From NCBI RefSeq assembly GCF_030272615.1, contig NC_081405.1, positions 576,521,752 to 576,585,751 of the forward strand: 64,000 nt of DNA, read 5' to 3'. Shown in pieces: positions 35,970 to 47,600 of this stretch. The position numbers and the translations under genes were made by a program. Positions within the stretch are counted from its first letter, which is position 1, and every line of letters begins with the position of its first letter. The stretch is from Cryptomeria japonica (taxonomy: Eukaryota; Streptophyta; Pinopsida; Cupressales; Cupressaceae). The notes under the pieces were generated by a model, which saw only the letters and a list, made by a program, of their open reading frames with translations, was not told where the DNA came from and made no database searches.

Positions 35970-36140
35970 TCAACCAGTTTATCTTATGAGTTTTTATCTT
36001 GGCAGTTGTATTACATTGATAGTTTTCTTTGAGAGATTTATTTTGAGATTGGTGAAGTTTTTATTAGTTTTTCTATCTACTAATCCACCCCCCCCCCTCT
36101 CAGTATTTGACTAGCTAGTTATTCTTTCATCATACCATCA

Positions 36141-36446
36141 ATTTTTTGAATAAGAAATTTTTTTTATGATGATGCACTCATTTCGTAAATGTGATAATGG
36201 GTTAGCTTCCCTTGTTCTGATTTTTCCATCTCTCAGAGAACCACCTATTATTTATGACAATTGTCCTAAAATGTGCCCTTCTCATCTAGATATCTTAGAG
36301 GAAGAGGATGATATCATAAACACCTTTCTTAATACTACTTTACCTTCCTTACATGATGCCTCTCTTAGTGAAAAGGTATTGATGGACATTGACTAATCTT
36401 CTCCTAAACTTGGTCTTACCAATGGGGGCATGTTAGTACAACAAGA
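36141..36446. other. Unassigned 306 bp between Cop-C and GagF
   Basis: It lies between the end of Cop-C and the point where GagF LTR homology begins. A plus-strand reading at 36166-36396 (76 codons, LDILEEEDDIINTFLN) has no family I recognise. It could be Gyp-X interior or GagG sequence. Confidence 0.35.
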
Positions 36447-38121
36447 GCTGGTATGCCCTACTAGTTTATCTCTCTTCTGAATTGCTCTCACTGTATCTCC
36501 TCCTCACTTCTCTGCTATTCACCGATCCAACTCTCTATCAGTTCTTTGTATATCTTTTGTGTAGTCTCCTTCACCTTTGTTATGTCAGTATGAGTATCAC
36601 AGGTTCTTCTCTCCAACTGGTTGAATGCTTCAACTGGGTTCTCTCTCACTCTCACTCTCTTCATAGATGCTCATTGAGTGGTTGGCTTATTTTCTCTTAC
36701 TTGCAGAAGTATTTTACTTCCCAATCATATAATCTTCTTCTATTCAACAACAGCAACCATTTTCTTTGGCCCCCACACTTATAGCAAGATTTTCCCTCCA
36801 AAAACTAATTCAAAATCTAGACGGTTAGGGTTTCCTCACCTTCCTTGAGGAAAGAAAAATCCAATCATATCTTGCACGATCTGATCTTTCTGACATCTAA
36901 TTGCACATCTCTGCCATTTTTGCATCTCCTAGATCATGCCTTTCATCTCTGGCGACTTGCTTTTTACCCTCATAGTTGATGCCTCGGTCAATCACAAAAG
37001 ATCTATCATGTTGTTTCCTCCATTTCTGCGAGCTTCTGAATCCCTCTTAGCTAACTCATACTTGTCTTCTAGACCTTGAGCCTCAAACCCCTACAATAGC
37101 TCTACAACCTATCCCAATATTTGAGTGACATCTCAATAAAGTTGACCAACCCTGCAAAAACCTTGTCGATGTGCATTCTATCTTTTTCCAAATTCATGTT
37201 TTCCACGCTGACTTCATGTGACATCCATATCGACTAACTACCAACTTGGCACTTCATGTTGGTTCAAATGGGATCACCGATCAGCCACTCAACTGGTTCC
37301 TTTTTCCTGTTGATTTGTTTACCTCGTCGATGTCATACATTAGACTGGTAACCTTATCAATTCTGTATTTTGCACCTTGCTCATTTAAAGGTGATCTTTA
37401 CATACCAGTTTACACTCTTGATGATATCAGTCATCATCCTTCACTAGACTCCTTCATCAGTCAGACCACTCTCCTCTGACTATATCTGCTCAACCTTCCT
37501 TCTCTGTTGGTCTACTATATAACCCTTATCTGATGCACTTAAGGCATTCCCTTAGTTTACCAGTGGAGCTAGAGTGATGCTTCAAGTTCCTTCCTTTACC
37601 TATTTACTCTTATCCACGAAACTATAATGCACTCAGTGCATATAAGGGATAAGCTCCACTTACTTGGTGGAGGAACACCTTGTCATTTGCTCATGTGAGT
37701 TCCCTGTTTGGGTAGCATATCCTCAAATAGGAATATGTGAACCGGTGTTAGCACATACAATATCAATCATTGCTTCTCATGATGACTGCATCTTCATCTG
37801 GTGGGAGTCCTGTTGTTCAGCAACCTCACAACATACCGACAACCTGTTCAATATTCTCTTTCGGTGTGGATGTGATTCAGATAATATTCTGCCTCTTCAT
37901 CATAAACAAAGCACCTCTCTTATCTCATCACACAAGTCAGGCATTTTCTTGTGTGTGGGTGACTCTTGAGGTCATCTTTCTTACATTACCAGTGTTCTGT
38001 AACAGAAGGTGATATCAAAGATATCACATCCTCTATTCCTCCATTAAATTGTTGCACATACATATCATATACCGGTGGTCATCCCATACCAGTTGACATC
38101 AATGACGACAAAATGCCAACA
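36447..38121 (-). repeat. 3' LTR of GagF, truncated
   Basis: It aligns with about 55577-57258 of the right LTR, including TTTATCTCTCTTCTGAATTG near its left end. The outer TGTTGGCATTTTG end (minus strand) is intact at 38121. The U5 side, about 540 bases, is missing. Confidence 0.8.
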
Positions 38122-38148
38122 ATCTCCCCCTTTGGCATTGATGTCAAC
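38092..38148. repeat. Inverted pair across the GagF LTR boundary
   Basis: GTTGACATCAATGAC (38092-38106) and GGCATTGATGTCAAC (38134-38148) are inverted copies matching at 14 of 15 positions. The 27 bases between them hold the LTR edge (38121) and the polypurine tract. Confidence 0.75.
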
Positions 38149-38187
38149 ACATGTAGTATTTGGTATACTACATAGTCTTTCTCCCCG

Positions 38188-38192
38188 TTACT
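38188..38192. repeat. Target-site duplication of Cop-D (left)
   Basis: TTACT here and at 52103-52107, immediately outside both LTRs of Cop-D. Confidence 0.88.
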
Positions 38193-39667
38193 TGATGAAT
38201 CAATGATGTACAGTTAGTACCAAACTAGTACTGAGAGGGGGGGGTGAATGAGTACTGGACAAAAACACTTTTCCTTGAACCGGTTTGACTGAGAACACTC
38301 CACTTGATTGGCAAGCAATAACACCACTCTAAGCCAAATTACTACTGATTAAACACAATAAGAATGTGATAGACATAAACTGGTAACTCTTATCTTTCCA
38401 CACAATCTAACATCTTATTTCCATTTCACCCATATGCATATACTAGTAGTACATCAACAAAAATGTACAGACTTACTAGTCAATCATGCTTTACCACTTG
38501 ATAGAGAATAACAAAGCATCACATGAAAATCATCACACATAACACACATATTTTTCATGTGGAAACCGAACTGGGAAAGACCATGGTGGGGATGAATACC
38601 CACAAGCTATTCTTTGAACCCTTTTGAAGTCCGCTCTATTAGGATCCTAGTCGAGTTAAAGACTTTACAATAGGTTCTGTTAGGAACCGATCCTACTAGG
38701 GATCACCTAATTAAGGGGCAGCTAAAATACCTAGTTAAGGGTTAAACCCTGTTAAAGGTTACCTTGTTAGAGGATTTTAAAAACTTAATAATTTTGAGTC
38801 ACCCTGTTAAAGGATTTACAGCAAGCCGGTTAAAGCTACCCTATTAAGGGATTTTCCAACTATTGAAGTGGTTAGAGGTCAACAGGTATTACAATGATCT
38901 GGTAACAACACTTCAACACCAGTGCAGATCCGCTTTAGTTCCTTCCTTCTAGAATCACACTCTGTAAGTATCTATTCTCTTATCTGGTCTGGCAAGAATC
39001 ACGTATGTCTGCACTTAGATAGACTCACAACATTTTCCAACAACATGAACATGAAAAAAAAAATCGACCTTATCGAAAACAGATAGGTCGGTAACATAAA
39101 CACCAAACCCTAAACATTTAGGTTAAGCAATTCAGTCGGTTCAATCCTAATTGTTGAACATATTACATTGATTACAATAGTCTTAAATAGATCTCCAGAT
39201 GTTCTCCATCATTCGTTCTTCACCACTTCTTGGAGGCTTATAACCCATCACACATGCTCCACTATTTACAAAGACTTCGCACATTCCCGAGGTAGATAGG
39301 ATCAATCTCCTTCATGCAAGATCCTTCATGCACACAAGACTGACGTGGCAACACAATCTGTTCTTCATTAAAATGCTAACTCATCACATGATGTCACCAG
39401 TTGAATCACACAGGCTTGTAATACTCCGACCAGAAACCCCGAAGCTAAGACTACCAACTGGTAGTCATACCATATGAAAGCTTGATACAAAACATTCCAT
39501 ATACCGGTTCACATTCCAACATACCGGTTCCCTTGGATGGACATACCGCTTCAATTTTTCACATATACCAGTTCGCAACATCACATATACCGGTTCACTA
39601 CATCATATTGACATCAATGACAACATACAATATCATTATGTCATCATACTCTGCACATATGCCAACA
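38193..39667 (-). repeat. 3' LTR of Cop-D
   Basis: 1475 bp. Minus-strand start TGTTGGCATATG (at 39667), end TTGATTCATCA (at 38193). The U5 stem is slightly decayed in this copy. Confidence 0.92.
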
Positions 39668-39696
39668 ACCTCCCCCTTTGGCATTGATGGCAATAT
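39605..39696. repeat. Inverted pair across the Cop-D LTR boundary
   Basis: ATATTGACATCAATGAC (39605-39621) and GGCATTGATGGCAATAT (39680-39696) are inverted copies matching at 15 of 17 positions. The LTR edge (39667) and polypurine tract lie between them. Confidence 0.75.
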
Positions 39697-39910
39697 ACAA
39701 AGATATCTCTCTGTTTCACATCTTCTCCCACAACACTGCAGATATCTTCTCTACTTCACATCTTCTCCCCCTTTGACAATAATGCAAAAGTGGAGGCATA
39801 TACATCTATGTTCTACTATGCTACTTCCCCTAAGGAGTAGCATCCTTCATCACACTAATCCTGAAAAAGATATATCAATGTGAGTGCTGACTGATTTATA
39901 GCACACAACT
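39668..39910 (-). other. Cop-D 3' untranslated region with polypurine tracts
   Basis: On the plus strand ACCTCCCCCTTTGG abuts the LTR, and CTTCTCCCAC and CTTCTCCCCCTTTGAC follow. These are the complements of repeated purine tracts. No coding signal. Confidence 0.65.
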
Positions 39911-42900
39911 TTATTTCACCTCTTGAAAGGGTAGCACTCCTAATTCACCTCTCAAATAGGTAAAGGTAGCCTTTGGTAGAGGCTTGGTGAATATGTTTAC
40001 TAACTGCTCCTTACTGGAAACATGTTCCAGTACAACTTCTTTGTTCTGAACCTTTTCCCTTAAGAAATGATACTTAAGCTCAAAGTACTTGGTTCTAGAA
40101 TGTAAAACCGGATTCTTGGAGATGTTAATCGCACTTGTGTTGTCACAAAATATACTTACCGATTCAGATACAGGAACTTTAAAGCTATTTAATACATTCT
40201 TCATCCAGTTTGTCTAGGTGCAGTTCATAAATGTTGCAACATACTCCGCTTTTGCTGTAGACTAAGAGATACAACTCTACTTCTTACTCATCCATGAGGC
40301 TAGTCTGCCACCAGCTCAGTCAGCATCTATAAACACTTTCAAGTTGAAATCATTACTATATGGATACCATAATCCATAGTCAATAGTTCCCTTCAGATAT
40401 CTCAGAATCCGCTTGACTGCTACCAACTAGGATTCTCTTGGGCTTTTCTGGAACCGTGCAATAATGCCCACTGCATGTGCAATGTCCGGTCTGCTATGTA
40501 CTACATAGTGAAATTTACCAATCATTGATCGGTATTCCTTCTCATTTACCAACCCCGAGTCATCCTCCTTTGATAGTTTACAACTGGTCACCATCGGTGT
40601 ACCAACCTGTTTGTTTTCATCCATGCCAAAGGCCTTCATCACCTCTTTGACATATTTGGACTGAGTGATAAAGATTCCATCTTTCATTTGTTGAATCTGT
40701 AGTCCAATGAAGAATTTAATCTCCCCCATAAGTGACATCTCAAACTCCTTTTTCATCTCATTTGCAAAATCATGACTCATCTTGTCATCTCCTCCAAAAA
40801 TAATGTCATCAACAAATACCTCACAGATTAGAATCTGATCTCCTTCTGATTTTAGGTAGATATTACTATCCTCACTTGTTCTCTCAAATCCAATCTTCAC
40901 AAGATGGGAGTGCAAGAATTCATACCATGCTCTAGGTGCCTACTTTAGTCCATCCAAGGCCTTATGTAGCCTACACACCATGTCATTGTCTTCTAATAGG
41001 GAAAACCCATTTGGTTGCTCTATATACACCTCCTCTTCTAGTATTCCATTGAGGAATGTAGACTTTACATCCATTTGATATACTTTGAATCCCTTGAGTG
41101 CTGCATATGCAAGAAGCATATGAACTCCTTCCAATCTGGCTACTGGAGAAAAGGTTTCTCCATAGTCTTCTCCTTCTTTTTGGGCATATCCGTTACACAC
41201 CAATCTACCTTTGTTTCTAGCCACTAAACAATCTTCATTCAACTTATTTCTAAAACCCCATTTGGTGCTAATGACATTTTTATGCTCTGGTCTGGGTACC
41301 AAAGAACATGTACCATTATTTTCTATCTGGTCAAGTTCCTCTTCCTTTGCCTTGATCTAGTCTTCATCTTTATGTGCCTCTTTGAATGTTTTAGGCTCAA
41401 ATTTAGAGAGCATGCAAGATTTTTCTCTGACCTTTCTTCTTGTAAGAATTCCTACATCCTTGTCTCCTATGATCTGCTTTGGATCATGATTCAGCTTTAC
41501 ATACCTAGGAATGATCTTAGTTATTTCCTCTTGCTTTTCTTCTTCATCCTCATCTTCATCAACATCAACATCTACTGGTGTAGGAGCATTGTTACTGGTG
41601 CTTGGCTATTTTGCAACTGGTTCCCATAAGGTTACTACCAGTTCATCTCCTACTTTCTCACTACTGGTTTCCTTAGATTTCTCAGAGGTTTCATCAACTT
41701 TAACATTGATGCTTTCAACAATTCTCTGAGTCCTATTGTTGAAACATTTGAGAGCTTTGCTCTTTGTGGAATACCCTAGGAATATTGCCTCATCACATTT
41801 AGCATCAAACTTGCTTTGATATTCACTCCTCTTGATATAACATTTACTACCAAACACTCTGAAGTAGCTTACCACTGGTGTCTTACCAGTCTAATACTCA
41901 TAAGGTGTTTTATCCTTACTCTTTTTGATGAGTACCTGGTTCATTGTGTAGACTGCAGTTCTCATTGATTCTCTCCAAAAGGTGTGAGCAACCTTCCCTT
42001 GGATCAACATAGTTTTAGCTGCTTCAACCATAGTCTGATTGTTCATTTCTACTAGGCCATTCTAGTGTGGAGTCCGAGGGGTAGACATTTTCCTCTTGGT
42101 GCCATTCTCTTCACAGTGTTTTTTGAATTCATCGGAAGAATTCTCCTCCTTGATCAATTCTTAAGCACTTAATCCTCTTACCACTTTCTTTTTCTACCGG
42201 TGCTCTGAAGGCTTTAAACTTTCCAAAAGCTTTAGATTTGTCCTTCAAGAATGTGACCCACATCATTCTTGAGCAATCATCAGTAAGAATCATAAAATAC
42301 CTATCTCCCTGCATACTCCTAGTTTTCACAGGACCACACAAATCAATGTGCACAAGATCAAGTAAATTGTCTACAGTGAAAGGTTTACCTTTGAAGGTGG
42401 AGGAAGACATTTTCCCTAGTTGACACTCTCTCCATAAAGGATTCTTCAGTTTGCTTAGCATAGGAAATCCTCTATCTGCCTTGAGCTTACTGGCCTTCAT
42501 AATATTATCAAAGTTTATATGGCAGAGTCTCCTATGCCATATCCAGCTATTTTCAAACATAGCCATTAGACATGTACTGACATTAGAATTTAGCTGAAAT
42601 AGGTTACCTTTGGTCTGCATACCGGTAGCCACCAGTTCACCATTCTTTTCTTTGATTTTGCACACTCCATTTTTGAATTCCAGGGTGATTCCATTATCAT
42701 TCAGTTGAGCAACACTCAAAAGGTTGTGTCTAAGACCTTCTACCCAGTACACATTGTTAGCACTGCTTCTTCCATTCAGAGAGATGGACCCTCTGCCTTT
42801 TACCATACATGGTGCACCATTACCAAAATGAACCACACCACCATCATACTCTTCTAGAGATAGAAACTTACTCGGATCACTAGTCATATGGTGAGAACAA

Positions 42901-43584
42901 CCACTGTCAATAATCCACTCATTGGAATTATCAAAGCGGGAGACAAGAGCCTTCTTGTTTGACACATCTTCCTTGACAGCTACAGACATAATATCTTCAT
43001 TTTATTCATCTTCTGATTCCTCATCAGTGACACCTTCATCAACTGCTACAAAATAGTTTCTCCAGTTTCCTCCTTTGAACTTCTTGAAGCTCTCCGGTTT
43101 GTCCTTGTTGTCACCATTAGGGCAGTTAACAATAATGTGTCCTATCCGGTTACAAGAAAAGCATTTCAAAGAAAACTTACCATTGTATTTATCGGTTCCC
43201 TTGGGAAGTCTCTTGGCAAGAAGAGCTTCAAATTCCATAAGGATCTCCTCATCATCCGTTTCTCTACTTTGTCTTGGTTCATCACTGGTACTAGCCTCTT
43301 TGCTTTTTCTAGATGGTGCAGCAGATGCTCTGAAGGCCAATTCAGTCTTCTGAATACTGCCATCATAATTATTTAGCTGATAAGTTGTTAACTTTGCAAT
43401 GATGGAGTCCAGGGATACCTTTATCTTGTCTATAGACCTCAACTCCTGAATAGAAACAACCCTTATTGCATAGATCGATAATAAGGATCTCAAAACTTTG
43501 CCAATAACATTGGAATCTTCCATTTTACCACCTGCACTCTTGATATCTCCAAGAATAGTTTTGATTCTTATTCCATATTGTTGA
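39911..43584 (-). pseudogene. Cop-D gag (3' part) and pol
   Basis: It reads on from the gag start beyond Cop-E. Gag ends with an intact CCHC knuckle (CFSCNRIGHIIVNC). Protease WIIDSGCSHHMTSD keeps DSG. Integrase shows HRRLCHINFDN, VHIDLCGP and DDCSRMMW, reverse transcriptase [10 protein letters not shown] and intact FVDDIIFGG, and RNase H CDNTSAINISKNPV. The frame is constant from 43584 to about 42145. One extra base there, in the GGEF-SDEF region of integrase, shifts it, and from 41875 to 39911 it is again constant with several stops. Besides the Cop-E insertion, that is the main damage. The product would be the complete copia polyprotein. Confidence 0.9.
43580..43584. repeat. Target-site duplication of Cop-E (left)
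   Basis: GTTGA here and at 50166-50170. Removing Cop-E and one copy restores an open gag reading across the join in Cop-D. Confidence 0.9.
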
Positions 43585-44044
43585 TGTTGGTATGGTTTTT
43601 TCATTGATGTCAACACCTACTAAACTCTTGTCAACTCTGGCACTTTGGAGAATCAACAACATTCACCAGCAAGCAAGTGACTCATGCACAGTCACCGATA
43701 TCTGGTACACCGACAAGATATAATGATCACCAACACTTGGAATGATATGGAAAACACATGGTTATGTCGAAGACATCATTTGGACATCTTGTCTTGGAGT
43801 TTTGTTCATTCGTATATTCATAGTTCCATATTTTCTATTACCGGCAAATAGGTCTAGGGTTACACCGGCAGGTTTATCTTTTCTAGATCAACATGGCACG
43901 CTACGGAGATGATTGATTATTGTTGTAAATGCATTAAACCGACATGTTCAATCGGTTATTGCATCGGATATTATATTATTTGCAAAATATTTTTATTATA
44001 ATATCTTGTAGAGGCGACCTACTAAAATTGGTCTTAGGTTATGG

Positions 44045-44054
44045 TATAAATATA
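44045..44054 (+). promoter_or_regulatory. Candidate TATA box in the Cop-E LTR
   Basis: TATAAATATA. The 3' LTR has TATAAATG at the matching place near 49616. About 565 bases remain to the LTR end. Confidence 0.5.
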
Positions 44055-44564
44055 AGATCTTATTTGTAAGATCAAAAGTGGAATGCAAAAAAGGATTATG
44101 TGAAGGTATATGTGAGATTAAGCAAAGCTATACACATAGACAACATTTGAAGGTGAAGCTAGGTTTTTGTGAAAGCATTTCAGCATTACACCGGTACTGA
44201 ATCCAACATATGAGGATGCTATTTTGTGCAGTACATTCTTATTGGATTTAACCATCCAACTGTAGTCAGTGTGACTCCTATTTTGTGATTGAGCAGTGAG
44301 CTCTAGGTGGTTGGACTTTCTGCATGTCCAAACCCCATTTATGTACACTTACTATCTGCAGTAGTATCATCTGATTGTCGATAAGGTTTCCCACCATGGT
44401 TTTTCCTCTTACAAGGTTTCCATGTACAAATATTGGTTTTATGTATCATGCACTAATCCTTACCGGTATAACAATTAACTATTAAAACTATCTACCAGCA
44501 TATTAACTAGTTTACTGGTATTAAGCATTAAGTTGGTTAAGTTGTTTTTAGTTTGAATTTATTT

Positions 44565-44596
44565 GACAACTGATTCACTCCCCCCTCTCAGTTGTC
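44565..44596 (+). other. U5 hairpin with C-rich loop (Cop-E)
   Basis: GACAACTGA (44565-44573) pairs perfectly with TCAGTTGTC (44588-44596) over 9 bp. The loop is TTCACTCCCCCCTC. It lies 14 bases before the LTR end. Confidence 0.75.
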
Positions 44597-44610
44597 TCTG
44601 GGACCTAACA

Positions 44611-44624
44611 ACTGGTATTAGAGC
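44611..44624 (+). other. Primer binding site of Cop-E
   Basis: ACTGGTATTAGAGC follows the LTR. It differs from ATTGGTATCAGAGC at two positions. Confidence 0.8.
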
Positions 44625-44667
44625 TTAGTCCTCTTTTTACAGAAGTTTAATAGCTTGAGGAGATCCA

Positions 44668-47600
44668 ATGTCTACTGATTATTTTAGGAAGGGCAGTCCT
44701 AAACTTGATGGAACCAACTATGGAATATGGAAGATAAGAATGGATACACATCTAGATTTCATTGGAAAAGACATCTGGGATGTTACAAAGAATGGTTATA
44801 CTACTATTGTACAAGGTCATCCTTGTCCAGCTAACTTGACTAAAGATGAGGAAAATGATTGCAAAGCAAGAGAAGCACTTTTGAGTGCATTATCAGATCA
44901 ACAAATTACGGGACTATCAGATAGGTCTACTACTAAAGCTATTTGGGATCATTTGGAAAAATTGAATGAAGGAGATTCCACAGTCAAAATTGCAAAACTT
45001 GAAAGCTTTCAGGTCAGGTATGAACATCTGAAAATGGAAGAAGATGAAAGGATTTCTACTTTTATGGAAAGAGTAAATGAAATTTTTTTGGGTATTAAAT
45101 GTTGTGGAGGAACCTTAAGTGAGGATGAAATTATTTCAAAAGTTTTAAGAGGATTGCCACTAGCATACAAAATGAAAGTCACTGCTATAAATGAATTAAG
45201 AACAATGCCTAATACATCAGTTACTAGGGATACATTAATTGGGAAACTTTCAACTTTTGAAATTGAAGAATTTGGTCCTATTGCTACTATAAAGGCAGAT
45301 TTGGCCTTTAAAGCATCAACATCATCTGCTCCATCATTTAACAAATCTAATTGGAAAGCCTTTTATGTAAGAGAGCTTGAAGAAAGTAGAAAAGAAAATG
45401 AAGAACTTGAAGAACTTGAAGCACTATTTGCAAGGAAAATGCCTAAAGGTCCAATTGGAAGTAAATATGAAGGTAAAGCACCCTTTAAATGTTTTAAGTG
45501 CAATAAGATTGGTCATATGGCTTCAAGATGCACTAATAGACATGCTAGACTAAGAGAAGAAGCTAGAAGAACATACAAGCCTAATATTGAATATCAGAGA
45601 TACAGATTTAAGAAGAATAAAGACAAATCTTGTGACATTGCTAATGAAGGTGTGACTGATGATTCTGATGAGGATCCAGCAGACAATGGATGGGTTTTTG
45701 TTGCTCTAACAAAAGATCAACCGACACCTACTGCTCAACCAATAGTACAGGCTCTGGCAGCTAAAGTTGAAGTAAACTATGAATGGATCATTGGTTCAGA
45801 ATGCTCACATCATATGACAGGAGACAAAGGTAAATTATTGAACTTTCAAGGATATAATGGAGGCTTAGTGAGATTTGGAGATGACAAAGCTTGTTCAATC
45901 AAAGGTAAGGATACAATATCTCTTGATGGTAAGCATAACACTGACAATGTTTACTATGTTGAAGGATTAAAGCATAATCTTTTGAGTGTTGGTCAATTAG
46001 TTGAGAAAGGATTTCATTTACAATTCAAAAATGGAAAATACAAAATCATGAATAGAATTGGTTTGGAAATTGCAACCGGTAATCAGACTAGAGGTAATAT
46101 CTTTCATTTGAATAACAATGAAAAGACATGCTTGATTGCACATATATATGAAAGTTGGTTATGGCATAAGAGACTCTATCATGTAAACTTTGATTACTAC
46201 TAAGGCAATTAGAGATTTACCTAAAATTGTCAAACCTCAGAATACAGTATGTAAGGAATGTCAATTTGGAAAATAGGTTAGACCTAGTTTCAAAAGTATT
46301 CCAGAAATAACAAATAATGCTCTTGATTTGATTCACATTGATTTATGTGGTCCAGCTAGAACTAAAAGCTTACAAGGTGATAGATATTTCATGCTAATTA
46401 TTGATGACTATTCTAGAATGTGTTGGGTTACTTTTCTTAGAGAAAAATCAGAAGCACTTGGAAAGTTCAAACTATTCAAAGCAATGGTAGAAAATGAAAA
46501 TGGTAAGAAAATCAACTATCTAAGATCAGATCAAGGAGGAGAATTTACATCTAAGGAATTTAATATACTCTGTGAAGTGAATGGAATTAGAAGATAACTA
46601 TCAGCACATCAGACACCACATCAGAATGGAGTTGTTGAAAGAAAAACAAAACTATCTTGGATGCAGCAAGAAGTATGTTATCAGAAGCAAACCTACCACA
46701 TGTATATTGGAGAGAATCACTCAGTGCAACAGTCTATACATTCAACAAAGTTCACATCAAAGGTGAAACTGGTAAGACCGCTCATGAACTATGGTTTGGT
46801 AATACTCCTACTCTTAAGTATTTCAGAATTTTTGGAAGTAAATGTTATATCAAAAGAGATGAGTACATTGGCAAATTTGATCCTAGAAGTGATGAATAAA
46901 TATTTCTTGGTTATTCATCTAAGAGAAAAGTATATAGATGTTTTAACAAAAGATTGCAGGAAATTGTTGAAAGTACAAATGTAAAGATTGATGAACAATT
47001 CAGATGAACTTCAAGGTATATGGACTCTGAACCGAAAACAATAATTTTGACAAATGAACCAACTCTAAATTAACTAGTACAAAATGAAGATCCAGTTAAC
47101 CCAATATCATCTGAGGATTCCATAGTAATTGAGGAACAACAACAAACAAAGACACCCCGATATGTAAGACTGAATCATTCTGAAGATCAGATAATTGGAA
47201 ACAAGTTTAGAGGAGTTATGACAAGAGGAAGATTGGCAAATGAAGAGGTATGTCTTATTTCTCAAATTGAACCATCATCTGTTAATGAGGAATGTGAAGA
47301 TAAATTTTGGATTAAAGTTATGGAAGAAGAATTAGAACAAATTGAGAAAAACAACACTTGGACATTAGTTCCTCGGCCTAAAGATAAAAATGTAATTGGA
47401 ACCAAATGGGTATTCAGAAACAAACTTAATGAAGATGGTAAGGTTGTTAGAAATAAAGCAGGAATAGTGTGTAAGGGACATTCTCAGAAGGAAGGAGTTG
47501 ATTACAATGAAACCTTTGCACTGGTAGCGAGAATTGGGGCAGTCAGATTATTTTTGGCATTTGTAGCACACAAAAACTACAAAGTTTATCAAATGGATAT

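Larger units (their letters stand above)
28499..36140 (+). mobile_element. Cop-C: Ty1/copia element with a SINE in its 3' LTR
   Basis: LTRs of 1413 bp (28499-29911) and, after removing the 305 bp of SINE plus duplication, 1415 bp (34421-36140) flank a decayed gag-pol. Ends are TG...CA and the primer site is tRNA-Met-type. Gag and pol resemble Cop-D. No clean 5-bp target duplication is seen (ATCAT before, ATTTT after). Confidence 0.9.
34421..36140 (+). repeat. 3' LTR of Cop-C, with SINE inside
   Basis: It begins TGTTGGCATTTGC and ends ATACCATCA. Interrupted at 35678-35969 by a SINE plus its duplicated target. Without these it matches the 5' LTR in length within 2 bp. Confidence 0.9.
43585..44610 (+). 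repeat. 5' LTR of Cop-E
   Basis: It starts TGTTGGTATGG, lacking 8 bases found at the start of the 3' copy (TGTTGGTATTTTGGTATGG), probably by slippage between TTGGTAT repeats. TATAAATATA at 44045-44054 is a good TATA box. It ends CCTAACA. Confidence 0.92.

Noticed and set aside
38092-38148. A rho-like or hairpin terminator
   Set aside because: This is plant DNA, and the dyad spans the LTR/polypurine boundary in several elements. A retrotransposon cis signal fits better.
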